Assembly (NCBI GenBank): GCA_017635095.1
Contig: JAGBMA010000146.1
Span: forward strand, 1-36,062
Reading direction: 5' to 3'
Source of the DNA: Ruminiclostridium sp.
GTDB taxonomy: Bacteria; Bacillota; Clostridia; Oscillospirales; Ruminococcaceae
Length of the DNA stretch: 36,062 nt
The notes beneath the pieces were generated by a model that saw nothing but the letters and a program-made list of their open reading frames with translations, did not search any database and was not told the DNA's origin. Made by a program: the position numbers and the translations under genes. This document shows, piece after piece, positions 1 through 8,059 of this stretch. Position 1 is the stretch's first letter. Every line of letters begins with the position of its first letter.

Positions 1-1
1 G

Positions 2-1363
2 GTATGGTACTTCAAATCCACAACACCCGCCGAGCGAAACGATACTGTACAATATAATAAAGGTGCAGGTGTCTGGTGGGATACTACTATGTGGGCCAAT
101 GTCAAGACCGATACTGATTGGATACTTGACCCCGACATACCGCCAAACTATATCCCCGTCTTAGGTTTAGAGGAGACATATATGGTCTTGAACGAGGACG
201 GAACTGTCAACCGCTATCGTAGGCGAGTAAAGGATGAAGCCGGAAACTGGGTATGGAGTGATATTATCGAGGACGATATGCCCGTTTCCTTCTGCCCGAG
301 TGCAGTAGATGACGATATTTACTCATATATAGGCAGCAGCGGGGAGGAAGAGCTGTACAGATATGTCCGTAACGGAGATGATTCATATGCTTTCGTGCCT
401 GTTAACGGAAACGGGGAAGATATAGGCTATGAGATACCACAGGGAGAGTATATTCCCGACAACTTTGTGCTTGTGGACGGGAACATATATGCCTCGCTTG
501 ATGACCACGGGGTAATAGTCAAGCTGTGGGAGCGAAATATTAACGAACTCGGTGCAATCTACTGGCAGGAGATACATCGTCAGTACCAGATAGCCGGGTC
601 AGGTATAACCGATCCCTTTCCAAACTGGGATAATAATCACCTCTCCCCCGTTACGACTCAAATAACGTCATCGGAATCAACTGAATCGACATCGGTAACA
701 CTTCCGAACGGGGTCTCTTTAAGCGAAGGACAGACCTGTTCAACCGAAACTTACACCGAAAGCAAGACGACCGGAGGATGGAAAGTCACTTATGAGACCA
801 TGTACACATATATCTATAACGCAGACGGCTCGCTGTTCGCCACCTACAAGGACAGTCCGAATGAGATAGGGCGTGTACAAGTAGTTGAACAGCACTCCGA
901 TTTGAGTGCTGATGCTGCTGCCATTGAGTCCAATATACAGGCAGAGGCGATAAGGGTGACCGCCGGACTCACATACAAAAGAGATATCGCCGTTTCTGTA
1001 CTTGCAGGTCTGAACGCTTACAGATCCGAAAACGGCTCAGTGCCACTTACTATGAACTATGACAGCGATGCCGGGCGTTTATCGGAGATATTTGCAGCTG
1101 ATATGGCTAAGTATAACTACGGTGACATCGAATCACCGCTTTACGGTACTATAGAAGACCTTGCCAAGCGCTATGGTATAAACAAGGCTGTATCTATCAA
1201 TGTCTGGAGATGCGCCGGGAAAACAGCCGATGACATAAATAAACAGCTGCAATCGGTTGAAAGCAGCCGCAGCGTCCGTTTGGATGGCAGTAAAACAGAG
1301 GTAGGCATCTCGATAGTTCCTAAAGACGGTTTCTTCTATATAGCCGAGGTGTTCACGGATTAA
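2..1363 (+). CDS. Surface/exported protein with degenerate CAP (SCP/YkwD-like) C-terminal domain, 5' partial
   Basis: The frame is open to the left edge, so the true start lies outside the window; 453 codons are visible. The first ~270 visible residues are rich in Trp, Tyr, Asp and Gly and match nothing I recognise. A Ser/Thr-rich stretch follows. The last ~115 residues have the layout of bacterial CAP domains: LNAYRSENG, then a helix ending FAADMAKYNY, SPLYG, KRYGI, an NVWR block, and a SVESSRSV block before LDGSKTEVGISI. In bacterial CAP proteins these blocks carry conserved His and Glu residues (SHTSP, GENI, SPGHR). Here they read DIESP, SINV and ESSRS, so the usual His/Glu set is missing. 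The domain may therefore bind without catalysis. A hairpin follows directly. Localisation cannot be judged without the N-terminus. Confidence 0.8.
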   Translation, partial: VWYFKSTTPAERNDTVQYNKGAGVWWDTTMWANVKTDTDWILDPDIPPNYIPVLGLEETYMVLNEDGTVNRYRRRVKDEAGNWVWSDIIEDDMPVSFCPSAVDDDIYSYIGSSGEEELYRYVRNGDDSYAFVPVNGNGEDIGYEIPQGEYIPDNFVLVDGNIYASLDDHGVIVKLWERNINELGAIYWQEIHRQYQIAGSGITDPFPNWDNNHLSPVTTQITSSESTESTSVTLPNGVSLSEGQTCSTETYTESKTTGGWKVTYETMYTYIYNADGSLFATYKDSPNEIGRVQVVEQHSDLSADAAAIESNIQAEAIRVTAGLTYKRDIAVSVLAGLNAYRSENGSVPLTMNYDSDAGRLSEIFAADMAKYNYGDIESPLYGTIEDLAKRYGINKAVSINVWRCAGKTADDINKQLQSVESSRSVRLDGSKTEVGISIVPKDGFFYIAEVFTD

Positions 1364-1367
1364 GTAA

Positions 1368-1400
1368 AAAGACCTTGACAGGTTTACTGTCAAGGTCTTT
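1368..1400 (+). terminator. Intrinsic terminator after the CAP-like gene
   Basis: A perfect 14-bp inverted repeat, AAAGACCTTGACAG and its complement around a GTTTA loop, starts 5 nt after the stop codon. Its A-rich left arm and T-rich right arm suit termination, although no long T run follows. Confidence 0.75.
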
Positions 1401-1503
1401 GCTATACTCTTCCCTACCGGTATGGTGTCATGACAAAAAGGATATCCTATCAGAATATGTAATTGATATATATGAGTCTATGAGATGTTTGGAATAAAAA
1501 TCG

Positions 1504-1529
1504 AGCGCACAGGTTTTGGCTTGTGCGCT
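1504..1529 (+). terminator. GCGCACA-type hairpin, probable terminator
   Basis: AGCGCACA and TGTGCGCT flank a GGTTTTGGCT-like loop, followed by TGTTTCTG. It belongs to a hairpin family seen again near 32342, 33764, 35671 and 35748. The surrounding gap (1401-1640) shows no gene I can support. Confidence 0.5.
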
Positions 1530-1643
1530 TGTTTCTGATTTTAATGGCATCGGTTCCGTTTACTGTTAGTGAAATGTATGCTATCATTAGCGCGGATATA
1601 GTGTGTTTCACGGTAACTCTATAATAATACATCTCACAAACGC

Positions 1644-1670
1644 TAAAGTTTCAGCCTTTTCTGTCGATAT
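1644..1670 (+). promoter_or_regulatory. Sigma-D (flagellar, sigma-28 class) promoter
   Basis: TAAA (1644-1647), exactly 15 nt, then GTCGATAT (1663-1670). This differs by one base from the Bacillus sigma-D pattern TAAA-N15-GCCGATAT. The bases after TAAA read GTTT, also matching the extended TAAAGTTT box. It lies 52 nt before the first gene of a four-gene unit. Confidence 0.75.
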
Positions 1671-1722
1671 AACTAATGGGTAAATATGCCTATCTGCGGA
1701 AACATTGCAAGGAGGTGTGGAT

Positions 1723-2358
1723 ATGACAGGTGTATCATTCAACATATCGCCGTATGTTCACAAGTACGAAGCTGTAAAGCTCCAAAAGGGACAGGAAGTC
1801 CTGCAGGACAAACAAAGCAATCTGATAAACGGCGATGACGGCGAGCAGTATATGCTGACCGATGCTGCAAAAGAGCAGATGATAAAGGACAAGAAAGCGT
1901 TCAACGATGCGTATATGATGCAGGCGCAAATGGCGACGACCAAAGCCAATTCCGAAGCGGAGAAGAAGCACGCCGAGGATCAGGCAAAGGCTATGACGGT
2001 GTATCGCAATATGGCAAAGGGCGATATCGTCCCGCCCGGTGATGAACGCCGGCTTATGGAATATGACAAGGATATGTACCAATTTGCCAAAACCGCACAG
2101 ATGATGGCGCAGAACGCCGAGCGAAAAAAGCATAAGTCCGAATGGGACGAGGAAGAAGAAAAGGAATATCAGGAAAAGCAGAAGCAGTTGAACGATGAAA
2201 GCAACGCATGGGTCGAAAACCTGAACCCCACTGCACAGGCTTTGTATGCCGCCCAGCGTGACGCGATTGTTGAGATAGAAGCTCCGGCAGCCGCGGAGGT
2301 GTCGCCTGCTGCAGTTTCAGGCGGTGATATGGGTGCGGTTCTCGATATAACAGGTTAG
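1723..2358 (+). CDS. Unknown acidic/charged helical protein, first gene of sigma-D operon
   Basis: Start chosen at the ATG with AAGGAGG seven nt upstream (1709-1715). A TTG 18 nt earlier would place that ribosome site inside the gene. The 211-residue product has no signal peptide or membrane helix. The first ~15 residues (MTGVSFNISPYVHKYE) are polar and probably flexible. Residues ~50-165 are rich in Ala, Met, Glu, Lys and Gln and look helical or coiled-coil, with a very acidic WDEEEEKEYQEK patch. The tail is Ala/Gly/Val-rich. I do not recognise the family. Its place behind a sigma-D promoter and its flexible N-terminus would suit a cytosolic flagellum-associated factor or a flagellar export substrate; that is inference. 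The next gene starts 29 nt downstream. Confidence 0.85.
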   Translation: MTGVSFNISPYVHKYEAVKLQKGQEVLQDKQSNLINGDDGEQYMLTDAAKEQMIKDKKAFNDAYMMQAQMATTKANSEAEKKHAEDQAKAMTVYRNMAKGDIVPPGDERRLMEYDKDMYQFAKTAQMMAQNAERKKHKSEWDEEEEKEYQEKQKQLNDESNAWVENLNPTAQALYAAQRDAIVEIEAPAAAEVSPAAVSGGDMGAVLDITG

Positions 2359-2387
2359 TATATCAAAATTTCAAGGAGGAATACATT

Positions 2388-3197
2388 ATGGCAGGAATAA
2401 ACGGACTTACCAACAGCAGCTACGGAAAGTACGCTGTCGGAAGCAAAAAGACCGACACACCGAAAAAGACTGATGCAGCCAAGAGCAGCACCGCTGCCGG
2501 AGTGCAGTCCAGTGAGTATAAGCTCTCAGATAAGGCGCAGAAGTATCTCGACAAGCTCCGCAAGGACTACGGTGACTATGATTTTGTTGTAGCAGATGCG
2601 GGTGACGATATGAAAGGTCTGATTAAGCAGGCTACAAAGGAGTTCTCGGTGGTCTTTTCGAGCGAGGAGCTTGAAAAAATGGCTGATGACGAGAAGTTCG
2701 CCGCAAAGCAGATGAAACACGTTGATACAGCTGTCAATATGTCAAAGCGTATCTGCGAGGAGTTCGGTCATGAGCGTATGTTCGGCAAGGAAGGAAACGG
2801 CGCGGCACTGAACAGCGTGAGCGTATCATTCGATGATAAGGGCATTACTTCGATGTTCGCGGAGCTTGAGAAATCCACTGCTGACCGGAACGACCAGATG
2901 CAGAAACAGCTTGAAAAAAAGCGTGCCGAGGAAAAGGCGGAGGCTCGTCCGCGCCAGACTGTTGCAGAATACAAGGCTAAAATGCAGAAGGTCATTGATG
3001 AACAGAAAAAGCGTCCCAACATCGGTGATACCGTGAGCACGAAAAATCTCGAAAAGATAGAGCCGACAATGGTTCAGCGGACCGGGATAAGTGCAAAGTC
3101 CATTGATGAGCTTTTCAGCAAAATTAAGAATGTTGACTGGAACAAAGTCCCCGCCGAGGCAGCACAAGTCGGCGATAAGATAGGATATTCGGCGTAA
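2388..3197 (+). CDS. Unknown protein, DUF6033-like, second gene of sigma-D operon
   Basis: An ideal AAGGAGG precedes the ATG. The 269-residue product starts MAGINGLTNSSYGKYAVGS, a Gly/Asn/Ser/Tyr-rich and probably disordered segment, then a Lys/Thr/Ala-rich linker. From residue ~45 comes LSDKAQKYLDKLRKDYGDYDFVVAD, which recalls clostridial proteins annotated DUF6033; this is memory of a pattern, not a search. Residues 155-210 are highly charged and likely coiled-coil. There is no signal peptide, membrane helix or cysteine cluster. The start resembles those of the next gene (MASITGVGSGYY) and of the first gene, hinting that the operon's proteins share a leader function such as flagellar type III export. 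Function unknown. Confidence 0.85.
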   Translation: MAGINGLTNSSYGKYAVGSKKTDTPKKTDAAKSSTAAGVQSSEYKLSDKAQKYLDKLRKDYGDYDFVVADAGDDMKGLIKQATKEFSVVFSSEELEKMADDEKFAAKQMKHVDTAVNMSKRICEEFGHERMFGKEGNGAALNSVSVSFDDKGITSMFAELEKSTADRNDQMQKQLEKKRAEEKAEARPRQTVAEYKAKMQKVIDEQKKRPNIGDTVSTKNLEKIEPTMVQRTGISAKSIDELFSKIKNVDWNKVPAEAAQVGDKIGYSA

Positions 3198-3210
3198 AGG
3201 CGGTGAGCGT

Positions 3211-4233
3211 ATGGCTTCAATAACCGGTGTTGGCAGCGGATACTACAATTATTATCACGTCAAGGGCAGATACGATGACGGCAAGGTCAGGACTCCGTGG
3301 TATGACCGCGACCTGTCAAAGGAAGAGATATGCAGCAGTAATGATGTTCCTGACAGAAATTATGCAGGTGCAGATCTTTGCCGCAAATTAGCGGATACAT
3401 ATCGCTCAGTCGCAGCTTCAAACCGTGCAAAGTATGCTACCGCTCAGGAAGCTACCGACGCAATTTACGCAAAATATAACCAAAAAGCATATTCGGGATA
3501 CAGCCTTGAGGAACGCTTCGCAATGGCGAGAAATGAAGTAAGTATGACATTGTACGGCACTATACAGCTCGGCAATGTATGGAACGATCCTCACCTTGAC
3601 GGCGAAGTATCGCTGAATACGAGGAGCGGCGCAAATGAGGCGGAAAACCGGGCTTACAACATAAAAACTCTCGGCGCTCAGTTTATGAACCTGTGGAGAA
3701 ACAACGGCATTGACGCTTCGCAGATGAGCGGCAGCAGCTTTATGTTCAGCGTGAACGGAATGGATATGTCTGCTGCAATAACACTGCTCGACGGCAAGAA
3801 GCACGATGACAGCTTCCTTGAAATGATGACGGCAGCGCTGAACTCCAAAAGCAATGCGAAGAACCTTTTCTATAACCTGCTTTACGATTCGGATAAAAGT
3901 ACGCTTCCAAAAGACAGTCTCGCAAAATTCAGACTGTACAGCGATTTCAAGAGTATCACAGGGCAGGACATAAGGGAATTTTCACAGACGGACGACGGCT
4001 TTTTCAACAGCGAGGGCAGGAACGCGACCGACATTTACGATGAAGCGCTCAATTCCACAGATAAAGTGTCTTTTCAGTTCCGCGGAATAGCGTCAAACTA
4101 TTTCAGGACACTTGTTGACGATGCTTTGAAGTATGATATGGATAGCACGCCAGATCTGACGCTTTCAATGGAGTATAGGGACGGAAATGTGTATCTGAAC
4201 GGTGATAAGCCGCATTTGGATTTTAGTGCGTAA
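3211..4233 (+). CDS. Unknown protein, third gene of sigma-D operon
   Basis: The ATG lies 13 nt after the previous stop and is preceded by AAAGGCGGTGAG. The 340-residue product starts MASITGVGSGYYNYYHVKG, the same Gly/Ser/Tyr style as its neighbour. The body is a mixed, soluble-looking sequence with many Asn, Asp, Ser and Tyr and no signal peptide or membrane helix. Residues ~95-125 (EERFAMARNEVSMTLYGTIQLGN) look helical. Residues ~165-200 contain an SGSSFMFSVNGMDMSAAI stretch. I cannot name a domain. Co-transcription with the other three genes is strongly implied by the tight spacing. Confidence 0.85.
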   Translation: MASITGVGSGYYNYYHVKGRYDDGKVRTPWYDRDLSKEEICSSNDVPDRNYAGADLCRKLADTYRSVAASNRAKYATAQEATDAIYAKYNQKAYSGYSLEERFAMARNEVSMTLYGTIQLGNVWNDPHLDGEVSLNTRSGANEAENRAYNIKTLGAQFMNLWRNNGIDASQMSGSSFMFSVNGMDMSAAITLLDGKKHDDSFLEMMTAALNSKSNAKNLFYNLLYDSDKSTLPKDSLAKFRLYSDFKSITGQDIREFSQTDDGFFNSEGRNATDIYDEALNSTDKVSFQFRGIASNYFRTLVDDALKYDMDSTPDLTLSMEYRDGNVYLNGDKPHLDFSA

Positions 4234-4248
4234 GGGTGATGATGTTGT

Positions 4249-4902
4249 ATGTCATTGATGATAAGAAACTCAAGCGACATTATAAATCAGATAATCGGAT
4301 CGCCGATAAACAGCAAAAAAGGCAAGCAAATGCTTAAAAGCGCCGGAATTGACACCAACAGCAAGCAATACAAGGCTGCTATGAATATGATGACAAACTC
4401 TATGAAGGGCGGCGCTGTCGGATACACCAATCCGCAGGCTATCAAGAACCTTATGTCATCATTCGATAAGGACGGTAATCTGCTCAATGCCTTTGGTGTC
4501 GCCGGAATGGACGCTACAGGAATACCAGAGTCCGAACGTCATCAGATCATAGATGTTTCCGAAAGCGCCCGTCAGAAGATGTTTGACGAAACAAAGCGTC
4601 ACTTTATGCAGGAGAACGGCGTTGCAAACGGAGATACTACAAGACGCTCCGAGGTGTTCAGGGATTATCAGCTTAGTGTTCCCATAAATGACAGACTGAA
4701 AGGCACCTGGACGCTCGGACAGTATGAACGGCAGTACAGACAGGCACTTTATGATGCCTGCAAAGAGGCTGATCCTTATTGGGAACTTGGAAAGAAGCTG
4801 CCATCCGGAGCACTCAACAATGTCACGCGGGAATCTGTTGACAGCACGCTGGTGAAAAGCGGCAATAAGCTCGTAAAGAAGAATTTAGATGTCAAAGGAT
4901 AA
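4249..4902 (+). CDS. Unknown protein, DUF3879-like, last gene of sigma-D operon
   Basis: AGGGTG sits about 10 nt before the ATG, which lies 15 nt after the previous stop. The 217-residue product starts MSLMIRNSSDIINQIIGSPI and is basic and Met/Asn/Lys-rich. It contains KGKQMLKSAGIDTNSKQY and VGYTNPQAIKNLMSSFDKDG. The latter recalls Firmicutes proteins filed under DUF3879, but I hold that loosely. There is no signal peptide or membrane span. An intrinsic terminator follows seven nt after the stop, closing the unit that begins at the sigma-D promoter. Function unknown. Confidence 0.85.
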   Translation: MSLMIRNSSDIINQIIGSPINSKKGKQMLKSAGIDTNSKQYKAAMNMMTNSMKGGAVGYTNPQAIKNLMSSFDKDGNLLNAFGVAGMDATGIPESERHQIIDVSESARQKMFDETKRHFMQENGVANGDTTRRSEVFRDYQLSVPINDRLKGTWTLGQYERQYRQALYDACKEADPYWELGKKLPSGALNNVTRESVDSTLVKSGNKLVKKNLDVKG

Positions 4903-4908
4903 AAAACA

Positions 4909-4942
4909 GCGCACCATTCGGTTGTTACGCCGAACGGTGCGC
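4909..4942 (+). terminator. Intrinsic terminator of the sigma-D operon
   Basis: GCGCACCATTCGG pairs with CCGAACGGTGCGC (one mismatch) around an eight-base loop, then ATCTTATTTG. Confidence 0.85.
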
Positions 4943-4962
4943 ATCTTATTTGATATAATATT

Positions 4963-4996
4963 CTCTGCTGCAACGAATCAAACCATTGCAACAGAG
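4963..4996 (-). terminator. Inverted repeat, possible terminator of the HEAT-like gene
   Basis: CTCTGCTGCAA and TTGCAACAGAG pair with one internal mismatch. Read on the minus strand it lies 45 nt past the stop of the HEAT-like gene and is followed by AATATTATATC. Confidence 0.45.
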
Positions 4997-5040
4997 ATAA
5001 AGCCCTTTATCAATTACGAGCGACTGAACATAAACATTTA

Positions 5041-5523
5041 CTATTCTATTAAACTCTGAGCCGTCATCAAAATATCTAGTCTATCTTTGCAATCTTCAAT
5101 ATATTCTTTTAATTCATCTTTAAAACGAGATTTATCCAATTCAGATATATTTAAATAACTGTTTTTAAAAATCTCAAAAACAAATTCTCTTGCCTCAAAG
5201 TTACCCAAATATATAAGCCTGAAAACACGATTTAAATAATCACTATGGTTAAAATTTGAAAGTGCATAGATTAAGGTCGCGTAATTATTCGGATATGCAT
5301 ATTTTTCGATAAGTTCTAGGAGAGTAGATATAGCTTTTTTACAATGAAGCTCAGACAATACTATTGCAATCGTATTTCTACGTTTTGTACTTTTAGTTTT
5401 TTTCATATAATTAATAAGCCAATCAATAGCACTATCCTTGTCTTCAAGCGATCTTATAAAAGTACACACTTCATCAATTTTATTATCCTTTATACACTTT
5501 TTTAAAATCTTCTCGTAAATCAA
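5041..5523 (-). CDS. Small HEAT-repeat-like helical protein, candidate orphan immunity protein
   Basis: The start is a TTG with AAAGGTGA at good spacing; the next Met is 40 residues in, so TTG is preferred. The 160-residue product is all-helical in appearance. It has repeating pairs such as AIDWLINYMKKTKSTKRRNTIAIVL, AISTLLELIEKY and YATLIYALSNF, like HEAT/ARM repeats. The DNA is visibly richer in A+T than the flanks, suggesting acquisition. It lies on the same strand and just downstream of an RHS/HINT toxin remnant, the usual position of an immunity gene, and small HEAT-like proteins occur as immunity proteins. That role is inference. It could also be a generic scaffold. Confidence 0.7.
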   Translation of the reverse strand: MIYEKILKKCIKDNKIDEVCTFIRSLEDKDSAIDWLINYMKKTKSTKRRNTIAIVLSELHCKKAISTLLELIEKYAYPNNYATLIYALSNFNHSDYLNRVFRLIYLGNFEAREFVFEIFKNSYLNISELDKSRFKDELKEYIEDCKDRLDILMTAQSLIE

Positions 5524-5540
5524 AAATTATCACCTTTCCC

Positions 5541-5648
5541 CTAAAAATCAAAAGCTACTAGATATTTTGATTTGCCAAGCGCTATATACTGCACTTGATA
5601 ATTATTACATATACAACTAAATTTTGTCCGACCAACAGCCAAAAATTG
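5541..5648 (-). pseudogene. 35-codon open remnant ending just before the HEAT-like gene
   Basis: Between stop codons this frame reads like the end of a protein, with AVGRTKFSC and ALGKSKYLVAFDF before TAG, 17 nt ahead of the HEAT-like start. No start codon or ribosome site is visible. It sits between the HINT remnant and the HEAT-like gene, where a toxin tip or another immunity tail would lie. Support is only the protein-like composition and the position. Confidence 0.25.
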
Positions 5649-5676
5649 CTAATTTAAGATAAAACATTTTTCGGTT

Positions 5677-6114
5677 CTAAAGGTCAGTATGGGTGCATGA
5701 GCGTGACAGAAAGTAATGATAATCTTCAACCTCAAGATTATAAACCAGTACGTACTCGTCGAGCTTTTGAATTTCAAAACCGAGAACAACAGATGTCGTA
5801 CCGTCAAGGTTATAGACTTCGTCGCCCTCAACAAGATCTCCTGCGGCAGTCCAACCCTGACCTATAACATAGAACGGGTGATTTGTAGTGGTATCAATAT
5901 CTCCCTCATCAGTATAAAGGTGAAGTATCTCGTCAACAGAATGAACAAAGACCTTTAATACGGTTTTAAGCTCTGTTTCTCCTGTTTCAACGACCTTCGT
6001 ACGCTCGTCTGCAGCACCGAGGGTATATACATATTGTACAACAACATTAGCGTCCTTGTCAAGTACTTTTTCAAGAACAAAGCGGTTTAAGTTATGTATT
6101 ATTCCCCGCTGCTG
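5677..6114 (-). pseudogene. RHS/HINT polymorphic-toxin remnant
   Basis: This minus-strand frame is open between a TAG at 6115-6117 and a TAG at 5677-5679 and has no ATG. Read in order it gives an RHS-repeat-like piece (VVVQYVYTLGAADERTKVVE). A HINT (intein-like, pretoxin) segment follows: KTVLKVFVHSVDEILHLY, TTTNHPFYVIGQGWTAAGDL, VEGDEVYNLDG, and the closing VYNLEVEDYHYF. The NHPF and YNLEVEDYH boxes are hallmarks of HINT domains. The N-terminal Cys block of HINT and the bulk of the RHS core are missing, and the frame stops nine residues after the closing box with no toxin domain. It is best read as an internally deleted relic of an RHS toxin. No intact parent gene lies in the window. Confidence 0.7.
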
Positions 6115-6193
6115 CTATGACATAAATTGTGCGCTGATTAATAGTTTTGCTTATCAGCTCTCAAAAGTTATCATATATTATGCAAAAGCAAAA

Positions 6194-6216
6194 CCGGCAT
6201 TCTTTATAAATGTCGG
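6194..6216 (-). terminator. Intrinsic terminator of the exonuclease-like unit
   Basis: On the minus strand CCGACATT pairs with AATGCCGG (one G-T pair) and is followed by TTTTGCTTTTGC, 20 nt after the stop codon. Confidence 0.8.
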
Positions 6217-6235
6217 CTTATCTTGCGATCCATAC

Positions 6236-6994
6236 TTATCCTTTAATTCCGGTTATCCATGCAGTTCTCTCGAACGGGCATACATAAGTTTCGTCCGGAG
6301 CCAGCGAATAACCGAGTGATTCTGCTATAGCCACAGCTTTCTCAGAGGCTTTCTGTCCTTCCGGCAGTTTCCGTATATACCCGTTTATATGCTTCACCGT
6401 GCTTTCGTATCCGTCTGTTCCTGCAATATTCCGTATATGCTTGCAATTCGTAGGAACCCGCAGCTTTCCGGGGATTGATGTGAATGTCACCTCGGCATAC
6501 GGGTCGATCATTACATTTCTGTATGATTCTGTTTTAGGAAGCATCTCATTCGTGGTAAATGCCGCATAAGCCCATAGAAACAGCCGTTCCATGCTCATAC
6601 CGAAGTGAAAGACATTCGTAGCGTTCATGTGAAACGGAGACGAAAATTTCCCTGTCCGGGTGTTATAGAACCCCGCGACCTCACCTTTTTCGAGTTCAAC
6701 TCTGAAGAGGCATATAACAGCGTCATCGTGATAGACTTGATTAAATATATCATCGCTTAACATCTCTTCAGGCTTTATATATACTGTAACCTTGTTGCTT
6801 TCCTTCAGGACAACCGGCTCAGATACCGAAGCAGGCTTACAGATATCAAACTTTACTGCCGAGAACTCGATGATCCTGCACTCATGCGGGTCAAGTCCTG
6901 TCGTTTCAAGATCATAGAACATTATGTGTTCACATTCCGAAAACGCCTTCCGTATAAAATCCGCAGTTATCTCCGTATGGATATAATCGTCCAT
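6236..6994 (-). CDS. DEDDh-exonuclease-like N-terminus on a protein of unknown function
   Basis: Start taken at the ATG with GGAAAGGAG seven nt before it; a TTG two codons upstream overlaps the previous stop. The 252-residue product has an Exo I motif of the DnaQ/ExoX type, FYDLETTGLDPHECRIIEFSAV, with acidic residues D28 and E30. A VYIKPEEMLSDDIFN segment follows, resembling the next strand of that fold. I cannot find clear Exo II (hNxxFD) or Exo III (HxAxxD) motifs. The protein may therefore be a divergent or inactive nuclease, or carry a grafted C-terminal half. It begins 2 nt after the upstream gene ends, so the two are one operon. The partner carries an ExoX-C-like tail, which supports a joint DNA-processing role. 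Confidence 0.75.
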   Translation of the reverse strand: MDDYIHTEITADFIRKAFSECEHIMFYDLETTGLDPHECRIIEFSAVKFDICKPASVSEPVVLKESNKVTVYIKPEEMLSDDIFNQVYHDDAVICLFRVELEKGEVAGFYNTRTGKFSSPFHMNATNVFHFGMSMERLFLWAYAAFTTNEMLPKTESYRNVMIDPYAEVTFTSIPGKLRVPTNCKHIRNIAGTDGYESTVKHINGYIRKLPEGQKASEKAVAIAESLGYSLAPDETYVCPFERTAWITGIKG

Positions 6995-6996
6995 AA

Positions 6997-7917
6997 TCAA
7001 GCTCCTTTCCTGTACTCAATAGTTCTGATCGCGGCTTCACGCTGCTGCTCAAACAGCTTACCCTTTATCCTGCTGTCAGCTATCCACTGCAGTGCGCTCT
7101 TATCTTCATCGTACAACTGGTTGACCGTGATCCCTTTCTTATTATAGGGGCCAACGGCAACGACCGTGTCGAGAAATGAAGGATAGCTTTCTTCGGCACT
7201 TTCGTACTCGGAATCAGTCTTAGGCGCAACCTTTATGTCTGTATCGACGATCGTCTCGTTTATTGAAGGCGAGGCAAAAAGATTACTTTCCGCAATTTCA
7301 AGTTCTTCCTCATACTCATCATCAGATGATACTACCTCAAAAGGGGTAGCATTTGCCGGTATCGCCATATTCTTTATCGGCTCAGCAATATGCCTTTCCG
7401 CCATCCCACCTATTACGGTCTCTGCTGTTTCTGACGTGTCTTCCGTAACTTTTGCCGGCTTTTCTTCCTCCACATCAGAAAAGTCAATGATCGGCGAATC
7501 AGGATACACACTTGTTTCACTTGCGACCTGAGCCGCCTTTTTAGATTTTGGACTCTGAACATCCTCACTATCGGAATATGTGTCCTTGAACCCGAATAAC
7601 CTTATCAGAGTCCTGTCAAAAGCTCTCTTTGAATCCATTGCGTTGGGATACATTCTTGCAATGTCATTGGTAAGGTTCTTGTTATTAGCTTCACCTATCG
7701 ACTGTGCAGTATGGGAAACACCCAACTTGTCTGTAAATGAAGCCGTACACATGAAAACGGCGTTCCAACCGTTATTGAACAAACAGTCGTAGTGATATCC
7801 GACGCAGTTATCATACGCGAGTTCCTGCAGCACCGAATGTGGTATTATCGTCTTCCCGTCAACAACCGTACCATCAAATTCGATCTCTTTGTCCAAATAC
7901 TTTGCTTTAGCTTTCAT
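6997..7917 (-). CDS. Recombination-like protein with ExoX-C-like tail
   Basis: Start at the ATG preceded by TTAGGAGGAAC; the longer form would swallow this site. The 306-residue product has three parts. Residues ~1-110 contain ASFTDKLGVSHTAQSIGEAN, then NLTNDIARMYPNAMDSKRAF and DRTLIRLFGF. This pattern is reminiscent of phage or plasmid single-strand-annealing (Erf/Rad52-like) proteins. Residues ~115-245 are an acidic, Ser/Glu/Thr-rich linker. Residues ~250-300 (VAVGPYNKKGITVNQLYDED, then ALQWIAD) resemble the small domain at the end of ExoX-type exonucleases (GKYKG..L..LYxxDxxYLxWI). The neighbouring gene has a DnaQ-type motif, so the pair may process DNA ends. Family assignment is tentative; the gene itself is clear. 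Confidence 0.7.
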   Translation of the reverse strand: MKAKAKYLDKEIEFDGTVVDGKTIIPHSVLQELAYDNCVGYHYDCLFNNGWNAVFMCTASFTDKLGVSHTAQSIGEANNKNLTNDIARMYPNAMDSKRAFDRTLIRLFGFKDTYSDSEDVQSPKSKKAAQVASETSVYPDSPIIDFSDVEEEKPAKVTEDTSETAETVIGGMAERHIAEPIKNMAIPANATPFEVVSSDDEYEEELEIAESNLFASPSINETIVDTDIKVAPKTDSEYESAEESYPSFLDTVVAVGPYNKKGITVNQLYDEDKSALQWIADSRIKGKLFEQQREAAIRTIEYRKGA

Positions 7918-8059
7918 AGTTCCTCCTAACTGCCTCTGTAACAAGGCATTTCATCAGTACCGATCTTCGCATCTCTATGATCACTCCGGTCATCACAAAG
8001 AAACTCATATGTATTATGATTACGAAAAGCGACAAATATTGAAAGCACTGAAATGGAGC

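Noticed and set aside
5649-5958. Short frames on both strands across the HINT remnant
   Set aside because: They are out of frame with the recognisable HINT sequence and have no ribosome sites.
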